From Plumapathes pennacea (taxonomy: Eukaryota > Cnidaria > Anthozoa > Antipatharia > Myriopathidae): DNA of 64,000 nt. This document shows positions 1-64,000 of the stretch, in pieces. The first letter of the stretch is position 1. Every line of letters begins with the position of its first letter. The position numbers were made by a program, and so were the translations under genes. The stretch covers positions 18,150,443 through 18,214,442 of the forward strand of contig OZ038464.1 in assembly GCA_964036295.1 (NCBI GenBank). The letters are read 5' to 3'. The notes below the pieces were generated by a model, which saw nothing but the letters and a program-made list of their open reading frames with translations, was not told the origin of the DNA and searched no databases.

Positions 1-160
1 TCACACTTTTGGATTTCATTTGACAGTTCAGGAGTTGGAAGTGAACACTGCTATTAGAATGTACTCATTGAGAGCTTTCATTTGAGTGGCCGGTCATACC
101 CTTGGGTTTCATTCGATCATTCAGGAATTAGAAGTTTTTTTTTTAGGTGGCGGTAAAAAG
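1..160. repeat. 89-bp tandem repeat, partial copies (intron before exon 1)
   Basis: About 1.7 degenerate copies of the unit that contains tactcattgagagctttca. The same repeat lies in the same place before exon 8, where the match is much better. Confidence 0.8.
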
Positions 161-187
161 GTCTCTGATTTTGATGTTGTTATTTAG

Positions 188-55319
<55,132 letters not shown>

Positions 55320-55605
55320 GCCCTTTAGAGCTGAACAACTAATAGAGGATTTGCGGACCATCGAAGTTTCATGAAACAAAAACAAGACCTTTTGAAATTA
55401 TGAAACTTTGTAAAGACTAGTTATCCAACAAGCTTTTAGGTTTTACATTAACGCTACATTAGAGCATTTATGCAAACATGGTAGGACATTTGTGCTGATT
55501 TTGTTTAAAATGAAATTTACAGTCGTTTTTTTTTAGTTTAGTTACCACTATTCTGTCAGTGCTTTGTTCATGCTATAATTCTTTTTTATTAACAATTGTA
55601 TAATC

Positions 55606-55611
55606 AATAAA
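55606..55611 (+). promoter_or_regulatory. Poly(A) signal AATAAA (first)
   Basis: Canonical AATAAA 287 bp after the stop codon. Two more follow at 55639 and 55717. Confidence 0.7.
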
Positions 55612-55638
55612 ATTAGCATCTCAAATGACACTTTTTTA

Positions 55639-55644
55639 AATAAA
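55639..55644 (+). promoter_or_regulatory. Poly(A) signal AATAAA (second)
   Basis: Canonical hexamer 33 bp after the first. Confidence 0.6.
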
Positions 55645-55716
55645 TTCTAAGGCTTTTTAGGTTTTTGTAAGTTGCTATTTGAAGACGATACGTAAATATG
55701 TGATGATGATTATTTT

Positions 55717-55722
55717 AATAAA
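55717..55722 (+). promoter_or_regulatory. Poly(A) signal AATAAA (third)
   Basis: Canonical hexamer followed by a GT-rich stretch (agtttgtattctagttttag) that could serve as the downstream element. Confidence 0.65.
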
Positions 55723-55779
55723 GTTTGTATTCTAGTTTTAGCTGCGTTCTACGTTCTTCATTTATTTTGTCAAAATACC

Positions 55780-57250
55780 ACGAGGGTTGGGGCCAGCGCA
55801 TAAAGAACGTCCAAAACCACGTAAAGCTTGAGTCCCCTTTGTTCGAAAAGTGTGATATTTTAGTCGAAGATTTGCTCTGATTTCTCGCGACCCGCTGTGT
55901 AAAATAATCAATATTATATATCAGTCGTTATTGTCCCGGGAACGTTTCCTGAAAAAGTCGTGCGATTCTGAAGAGTTCCTGAAAGTTTCGAGAGTTTTCA
56001 ATTTCAGCTCCAAAATGGCTAGTTTTTGAAGAAATGGTAACGCCATGATTTTTGTCCAAAATGGCCGAACTTTCAAACGCTCGAAACTTTCAGAAAACCC
56101 TCCTGGGACTATAAGAAGACCTTCTGCAATACACTTCCCTTAATTTATTTCAGCCTTTGACGAGATGTAGAAGTAAAACCACGGAAATTTCGAGGCTCTT
56201 TGTTGATGAATTGCTCAAATTTACCGCGATCCCTTGAATAAAATATTACAAATTTTACATTAAAACCATTGATATACTCCCAGGAACATTTCCTGGAAAT
56301 TTCACGCGATTCTGAGATGAGCCGGAAAATGGCCATTTTTTGAAAAAATGGCAAGGCTACAGCCCATGGTTTTTGTCAAAAATGGCCAATTTTGGCCAAA
56401 CTTTTAAACGCTCGAAACTTTTAGAAAACCCTTCTGGGACTATAAGAAGACCTGCAATACACTTGCCTTAATTTATTTCAGCCGTTGACGAGACGTAGAA
56501 GCAAAACCATGGAAATTTCGAGGCTCCTTTGTTCGAAAAGCGGGGTATTTTAGTTGATAAATTGCTCAAATTTAACGCGACCCGTTAAATGAAATATCAC
56601 AAATTTTATATCAAAGCCTTTGCTATACTCTCAGGAACATTTTCTGAAAATTTCATGCGATTCAAAGATGAGCTGTAAAATGGCCATTTTTCGAAAAAAT
56701 GGTAAGGCTATAGCCCATGATTTTTTTTTTTTTTTTTTTTCAAAAATGGCCTATTTTGGCCAAAAATTCAAAACGCTCAAAACTTTCAGGAAACCTTCCT
56801 GGGACTATAAGAATACCTCATTGCTATATTTGCTATATTTTATTTAAGCCGTTGACGAGATGTAGAAGCAAAACCACGCATAATTCGAGCTTCTTTGTTC
56901 AAAAAGGTGGGTATTTTAGCTGATAATATGCTCAAATTTACCGCAATCCGTTGAATAAAATATCACAAATGTTATATCAAAACCGTTGCTATACTCCCAG
57001 AAACATTTCCTGGAAATTTCACGCGATTCTGAGATGAGCCGTTAGATGGCCATTTTTTGAAAAAATGGCAAGGCTATAGCCCATGATTTTTTGTCAAAAA
57101 TGGCCAATTTTAGCCAAAATTTTAATCGCTCGAAACTTTCAGAAAACCCTTCTGGGACAATAAGAAGACCTTCTGCAATACACTTGCCTTAATTTATTTC
57201 AGCCGTTGACGACATGTAAAAGCAAAACCATGGAAATTTCGAGGCTCCTT
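55780..57250. repeat. Satellite, type A monomers (left flank)
   Basis: About four diverged copies with a recurring ggaacattt landmark near 55933, 56276, 56626 and 56993 (periods about 340-367 bp). Shared words: ggctatagcccatg, ctgggactataagaagacc, gccgttgacgagatgtagaa. Confidence 0.9.
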
Positions 57251-59111
57251 GAGTGCATGATTTGCTGTAATTTGCTCTAATTTCTCACGACGCGCGGGCT
57301 AAAAGTTTACAAAAACTATGCAAACTCCGTCGGCATAGTCCCAGGAACGTTTCCTGAAAGTTTCATGCGATTCTGAGATGATCGAAAAATCTTGGAATTT
57401 TGACAAAAACGTAAGGCTATAGCCCAGGGTTTTTGGCCGATTTTGGCCAAAAATTGAAAACTCTTGAAACTTTCAGGAAACCTTCCCTGGACTATCAGAA
57501 GACTTTTTGCAATACATTTTCCTTATCTATCTTCATCCGTTGCCGAGATATAACAGCTTAACTCGAAAGGTGTGATGAATTAATTAGTGCATGATTTGCT
57601 GTAATTTGGTCTAATTTCTCACGACGCGCGGGCTAAAAGTTTACAAAAACTATGCAAACTCCGTCAGCATAGTCCCAGGAACGTTTCCTGAAAGTTTCAT
57701 GCGATTCTGAGAAGGTCGAAAAATCTTGGAATTTTGACAAAATACTAAGGCTATAGCACAGGGTTTTTTTTGCCGATTTTGGCCAAAAACTGAAAACTCT
57801 TGAAACTTTCAGGAAACCTTCCTTGGACTATAAGAAGACTTTTTGCAATACACTTTCCTTATCTATCTTCATTCGTTGCCGAGATATAACAGCTCAACTC
57901 GAAAGGTGTGATGAATTAATTAATGCATGATTTGCTGTAATTTGGTCTAATTTCTCACGACGCGTGGGCTAAAAGTTTACAAAAACTATGCAAACTCCGT
58001 CGGCATAGTCCCAGGAACGTTTCCTGAAAGTTTCATGCGATTCTGAGATGGTCGAAAAATCTTGGAATTTTGACAAAATACTAAGGCTATATAGCACAGG
58101 GTTTTTTGCCGATTTTGGCCAAAAACTGAAAACTCTTGAAACTTTCAGGAAACCTTCCTTGGACTATAAGAAGACATTTTGCAATACATTTTCCTTATCT
58201 ATCTTCATCCGTTCCCGAAATATAACAGCTCAACTCGAAAGGTGTGATGAATTAATTAGTGCATGATTTGCTGTAATTTGGTCTAATTTCTTACGACGCG
58301 CGGGCTAAAAGTTTACAAAAACTATGCAAACTCCGTCGGCATAGTCCCAGGAACGTTTCCTGAAAGTTTCATGCGATTCTGAGATGGTCGAAAGATCTTG
58401 GAATTTTGACAAAATACTAAGGCTATAGCACAGGGTTTTTTGCCGATTTTGGCCAAAAATTCAAAACTCTTGAAACTTTCAGGAAACCTTCCTTGGAATA
58501 TCAGAAGACATTTTGCAATACATTTTCCTTATCTATCTTCATCCGTTGCCGAAATATAACAGCTCAACTCGAAAGGTGTGATGAATTGATTAGTGCATGA
58601 TTTGCTGTAATTTGGTATAATTTCTCACGACGCGCGGGCTAAAAGTTTACAAAAACTGTGCAAACTCCGTCGGCATAGTCCCTACAAAGGTTCCTGAAAG
58701 TTTCATGCGATTCTGAGAAGGTCGAAAAATCTTGGAATTTTGACAAAATACTAAGGCTATAGCACAGGGTTTTTTGCCGATTTTGGCCAAAAACTGAAAA
58801 CTCTTGAAACTTTCAGGAAACCTTCCTTGGACTATAAGAAGACTTTTTGCAATACATTTTCCTTATCTATCTTCATCCGTTGCCGAGATATAACAGCTCA
58901 ACTAGAAAGATGTGATGAATTAATTAATGCATGATTTGCTGTAATTTGCGCTAATTTCTCACGACGCGTGGGCTAAAAGTTTACAAAAACTATACAAACT
59001 CCGTCGGCATAGTCCCAGGAACGTTTCCTGAAAGTTTCATGCGATTCTGAGATGGTCGAAAAATCTTGGAATTTTGACAAAATACTAAGGCTATAGCACA
59101 GGGTTTTTTTT

Positions 59112-60770
59112 GCCGATTTTGGCCAAAAACTGAAAACTCTTGAAACTTTCAGGAAACCTTCCTTGGACTATAAGAAGACTTTTTGCAATACACTTTCCTT
59201 ATCTATCTTCATCCGTTGCCGAGATATAACAGCTCAACTCGAAAGGTGTGATGAATTAATTAATGCATGATTTGCTGTAATTTGGTCTAATTTCTCACGA
59301 CGCGCGGGCTAAAAGTTTACAAAAACTATGCAAACTCCGTCGGCATAGTCCCTACAAAGGTTCCTGAAAGTTTCATGCGATTCTGAGATGGTCGAAAAAT
59401 CTTGGAATTTTGACAAAATACTAAGGCTATAGCACAGGGTTTTTTGCCGATTTTGGCCAAAAATTTAAAACTCTTGAAACTTTCAGGAAACCTGCCTTGG
59501 ACTATAAGAAGACTTTTTGCAATACATTTTCCTTATCTATCTTCATCCGTTGCCGAGATATAACAGCTTAACTCGAAAGGTGTGATGAATTAATTAGTGC
59601 ATGATTTGCTGTAATTTGGTCTAATTTCTCACGACGCGCGGGCTAAAAGTTTACAAAAACTATGCAAACTCCGTCGGCATAGTCCCTACAAAGGTTCCTG
59701 AAAGTTTCATGCGATTCTGAGATGGTCGAAAAATCTTGGAATTTTGACAAAATACTAAGGCTATAGCACAGGGTTTTTTGCCGATTATGGCCAAAAACTG
59801 AAAACTCTTGAAACTTTCAGGAAACCTTCCTTGGACTATAAGAAGACTTTTTCCTTATCTATCTTCATCCGTTCCCGAAATATAACAGCTCAACTCGAAA
59901 GGTGTGATGAGTTAATTAGTGCATGATTTCCTGTAATTTGGTCTAATTTCTCACGACGCGCGGGCTAAAAGTTTACAAAAACTATGCAAACTCCGTCGGC
60001 ATAGTCCCTACAAAGGTTCCTGAAAGTTTCATGCGATTCTGAGATGGTCGAAAAATCTTGGAATTTTGACAAAATACTAAGGCTATAGCACAGGGTTTTT
60101 TTGCCGATTTTGGCCAAAAATTGAAAACTCTTCAAACTTTCAGGAAACCTGCCTTGGACTACAAGAAGACTTTTTGCAATACATTTTCCTTATCTATCTT
60201 CATCCGTTGCCGAGATATAACAGCTTAACTCGAAAGGTGTGATGAATTAATTAGTGCATGATTTGCTGTAATTTGGTCTAATTTCTCACGACGCGCGGGC
60301 TAAAAGTTTACAAAAACTATGCAAACTCCGTCGGCATAGTCCCTACAAAGGTTCCTGAAAGTTTCATGCGATTCTGAGATGGTCGAAAAATCTTGGAATT
60401 TTGACAAAATACTAAGGCTATAGCACAGGGTTTTTTGCCGATTTTGGCCAAAAATTTAAAACTCTTGAAACTTTCAGGAAACCTGCCTTGGATTATAAGA
60501 AGACTTTTTGCAATACATTTTCCTTATCTATCTTCATCCGTTGCCAAGATATAACAGCTCAACTCGAAAGGTGTGATGAATTAATTAGTGCATGATTTGC
60601 TGTAATTTGGTATAATTTCTCACGACGCGCGGGCTAAAAGTTTACAAAAACTATGCAAACTCCGTCGGCATAGTCCCAGGAACGTTTCCTGAAAGTTTCA
60701 TGCGATTCTGAGATGGTCGAAAAATCTTGGAATTTTGACAAGATACTAAGGCTATAGCACAGGGTTTTTT
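59112..60770. repeat. Higher-order repeat unit 1 (1,659 bp, five monomers)
   Basis: Private variants (ccgattatgg at 59781, ttcaaact at 60131, ttgccaagat at 60541, gacaagata at 60737) each recur exactly 1,659 bp later. Confidence 0.9.
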
Positions 60771-62429
60771 GCCGATTTTGGCCAAAAACTGAAAACTCTT
60801 GAAACTTTCAGGAAACCTTCCTTGGACTATAAGAAGACTTTTTGCAATACACTTTCCTTATCTATCTTCATCCGTTGCCGAGATATAACAGCTCAACTCG
60901 AAAGGTGTGATGAATTAATTAATGCATGATTTGCTGTAATTTGGTCTAATTTCTCACGACGCGCGGGCTAAAAGTTTACAAAAACTATGCAAACTCCGTC
61001 GGCATAGTCCCTACAAAGGTTCCTGAAAGTTTCATGCGATTCTGAGATGGTCGAAAAATCTTGGAATTTTGACAAAATACTAAGGCTATAGCACAGGGTT
61101 TTTTGCCGATTTTGGCCAAAAATTTAAAACTCTTGAAACTTTCAGGAAACCTGCCTTGGACTATAAGAAGACTTTTTGCAATACATTTTCCTTATCTATC
61201 TTCATCCGTTGCCGAGATATAACAGCTTAACTCGAAAGGTGTGATGAATTAATTAGTGCATGATTTGCTGTAATTTGGTCTAATTTCTCACGACGCGCGG
61301 GCTAAAAGTTTACAAAAACTATGCAAACTCCGTCGGCATAGTCCCTACAAAGGTTCCTGAAAGTTTCATGCGATTCTGAGATGGTCGAAAAATCTTGGAA
61401 TTTTGACAAAATACTAAGGCTATAGCACAGGGTTTTTTGCCGATTATGGCCAAAAACTGAAAACTCTTGAAACTTTCAGGAAACCTTCCTTGGACTATAA
61501 GAAGACTTTTTCCTTATCTATCTTCATCCGTTCCCGAAATATAACAGCTCAACTCGAAAGGTGTGATGAATTAATTAGTGCATGATTTCCTGTAATTTGG
61601 TCTAATTTCTCACGACGCGCGGGCTAAAAGTTTACAAAAACTATGCAAACTCCGTCGGCATAGTCCCTACAAAGGTTCCTGAAAGTTTCATGCGATTCTG
61701 AGATGGTCGAAAAATCTTGGAATTTTGACAAAATACTAAGGCTATAGCACAGGGTTTTTTTGCCGATTTTGGCCAAAAATTGAAAACTCTTCAAACTTTC
61801 AGGAAACCTGCCTTGGACTACAAGAAGACTTTTTGCAATACATTTTCCTTATCTATCTTCATCCGTTGCCGAGATATAACAGCTTAACTCGAAAGGTGTG
61901 ATGAATTAATTAGTGCATGATTTGCTGTAATTTGGTCTAATTTCTCACGACGCGCGGGCTAAAAGTTTACAAAAACTATGCAAACTCCGTCGGCATAGTC
62001 CCTACAAAGGTTCCTGAAAGTTTCATGCGATTCTGAGATGGTCGAAAAATCTTGGAATTTTGACAAAATACTAAGGCTATAGCACAGGGTTTTTTGCCGA
62101 TTTTGGCCAAAAATTTAAAACTCTTGAAACTTTCAGGAAACCTGCCTTGGATTATAAGAAGACTTTTTGCAATACATTTTCCTTATCTATCTTCATCCGT
62201 TGCCAAGATATAACAGCTCAACTCGAAAGGTGTGATGAATTAATTAGTGCATGATTTGCTGTAATTTGGTATAATTTCTCACGACGCGCGGGCTAAAAGT
62301 TTACAAAAACTATGCAAACTCCGTCGGCATAGTCCCAGGAACGTTTCCTGAAAGTTTCATGCGATTCTGAGATGGTCGAAAAATCTTGGAATTTTGACAA
62401 GATACTAAGGCTATAGCACAGGGTTTTTT
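60771..62429. repeat. Higher-order repeat unit 2 (1,659 bp, five monomers)
   Basis: Second copy of the block at 59112-60770, with the same variants at 61440, 61790, 62200 and 62396. Similarity stops shortly after 62429. Confidence 0.9.
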
Positions 62430-62579
62430 GCCGATTTTGGCCAAAAACTGAAAACTCTTGAAACTTTCAGGAAACCTTCCTTGGACTATCAGAAGACTTT
62501 TTGCAATACATTTTCCTTATCTATCTTCATCCGTTGCCGAGATATAACAGCTTAACTCGAAAGGTGTGATGAATTAATG

Positions 62580-64000
62580 TGTTCGAAAAGCTGGGTATTT
62601 TAGTTGAGAAATTGCTCAAATTTACCGCGATCCGTTGAATAGAATATTACAAATTTTACATTAAATCCTTTGATATACTCCCAGGAACATTTCCTGGAAA
62701 TTTCACGCGATTCTGAGATGAGCCGGAAAATGGCCATTGTTTGAAAAAATGGCAAGGCTATAGCCCATGGTTTTGTCAAAAATGGCCAATTTTGGCCAAA
62801 CTTTTAAACGCTCGAAACCTTTAGAAACCCTTCTAGGACTATAAGAAGACCTGCAATACACTTGCCTTAATTTATTTCAGTCGTTGACGAGACGTAGAAG
62901 CAAAACCACGGAAATTTCGAGGCTCCTTTGTTCGAAAAGCGGGGTATTTTAGTTGATAAATTGCTCAAATTTAACGCGATCCGTTGAATGAAATATCACA
63001 AATGTTATATCAAAGCCTTTGCTATACTCCTAGGAACATTTCCTGAAAATTTCATGCTTTCGTAAGATGAGCTGTAAAGTGGCCATTTTTCGAAAAAAAA
63101 TGGTAAGGCTATAGCCCATGATTTTTTTTCAAAAATGGCCTATTTTGGTCAAAAATTCAAAACGCTCGAAATTTTCTGGAAACCTTCCTAGTACTATAAG
63201 AAGACCTTCTGCAATACACTTGCCTTAATTTATTTCAGCCGTTGAGAAATGTAGAAGCAAAACCATGAAAATGTCGAGGCTCTTAGTTGATAAATTGCTC
63301 AAATTTACCGCGATCCGTTGAATAAAATCTCACAAATTTTATATCAAAACCTTTGATATACTCCCAGGAACATTTCCTAAAAATTTCACGCGATTCTGAG
63401 ATGAGCCGAAAAATGGCCATTTTTTGAAAAAATAGTAAGGCTATAGCCCATGGTTTTTCTCAAAAAATGGCCTATTTTGGGCAAAATTTCAAACACTCGA
63501 AACTTTCAGAAAACCCTTCTGGGACTATAAGGAGACTTTCGACAATACATTTGCTATATTCTATTTAAGCCGTTGACGAGATGTAGAAGAAAACCATGCA
63601 TAATTCGAGCTCCTTTGTTCAAAAAGGTGGGTAATTTAGCTGATAAATTGCTAAAATTTACCGCGATCCGTTGAATAAAATATCACAAATGTTATATCAA
63701 AACCGTTGCTATACTCCCAGGAACATTTCCTGGAAATTTCACGCAATTCTGAGATGAGCCGGGAAATGGCCATTTTTTGAAAAAATGGCAAGGCTATAGC
63801 CCATGGTTTTTGTCAAAAATGGCCAATTTTGGCCAAAATTTTAATCGCTCCAAAACTTTCAGAAAACCCTTCTGGGACTATGAGAAGACCTTCTGCAATA
63901 CACTTGCCTTAATTTATTTCAGTCGTTGACGAGATGTAGAAGCAAAACCACGGAAATTTCGAGGCTCCTTTGTTCGAAAAACTGGGTATTTTAGTTGATA
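62580..64000. repeat. Satellite, type A monomers (right flank, continues past window)
   Basis: ggaacattt landmarks near 62678, 63030, 63362 and 63715 (periods about 332-353 bp). The array reaches the window end. Confidence 0.9.

Larger units (their letters stand above)
55320..55740 (+). other. Probable 3' untranslated region
   Basis: AT-rich, without coding potential, starting at the stop codon. The end is estimated from the last AATAAA (55717) plus about 20 nt; true cleavage could be at an earlier signal. Confidence 0.75.
57251..62579. repeat. Satellite, type B monomers, sixteen copies of ~334-336 bp
   Basis: caaactccgtcggcatagtc (or near variants) starts at 57321, 57655, 57991, 58327, 58661, 58995, 59331, 59665, 59987, 60322, 60656, 60990, 61324, 61646, 61981 and 62315. 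Two intervals are 322 bp because gcaatacatttt is deleted. Copies differ at few positions. No coding potential. Confidence 0.96.

Noticed and set aside
56620-58266. Short frames in the satellite (56620-56847, 58048-58266)
   Set aside because: They lie in repeated monomers, are not conserved between copies and have no recognisable product.

Overview
The window is eukaryotic, most likely from an anthozoan cnidarian such as a stony coral. One very large multi-exon gene lies on the + strand, with short GT-AG introns full of small repeats and foldback elements. The encoded protein alternates MAM and LDL-receptor class A (LDLa) domains, an architecture known from the coral 'skeletal organic matrix MAM and LDL-receptor' proteins and from vertebrate MALRD1. 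The species call is inference; the gene model was read directly from the sequence.

The gene (188-55319) enters the window from upstream: its start codon, signal peptide and promoter are not here. I traced 91 exons joining to 19,377 nt, that is 6,458 codons plus a stop, with no internal stop or frameshift. In order the protein has: the tail of one MAM domain; nine MAM domains in a row; two tandem trefoil (P-type) domains; three MAM domains; a long region where MAM domains mostly alternate with single LDLa domains (LDLa 1-15, MAM 14-28); two more MAM domains; an unrecognised cysteine-rich domain (about 178 residues, 18 Cys); MAM 31; two LDLa domains; one EGF-like domain; a juxtamembrane Cys-rich piece; a short Ser/Thr stalk; one transmembrane helix; and a cytoplasmic tail of about 100 residues with two NPxY motifs (NPVY, NPLY), as in endocytic LDL-receptor-family tails. 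In all there are 30 complete MAM domains plus one partial, and 17 LDLa domains. The product reads as a giant type I membrane adhesion, endocytic or matrix protein.

The introns hold microsatellites, an 89-bp tandem repeat family, a 139-bp triplicate, a TTAA-flanked piggyBac-like MITE family, several long hairpin elements, TA-flanked MITEs, and three hammerhead-ribozyme-like motifs, one of them inside a 137-bp insertion with a 13-bp target-site duplication.

Downstream of the stop codon is a short 3' UTR with three AATAAA signals (to about 55740). From about 55780 to the end of the window lies a satellite array: 332-367-bp 'type A' monomers flank a homogeneous block of sixteen 334-336-bp 'type B' monomers (57251-62579), within which a 1,659-bp five-monomer block is duplicated almost perfectly. 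I see no second gene.
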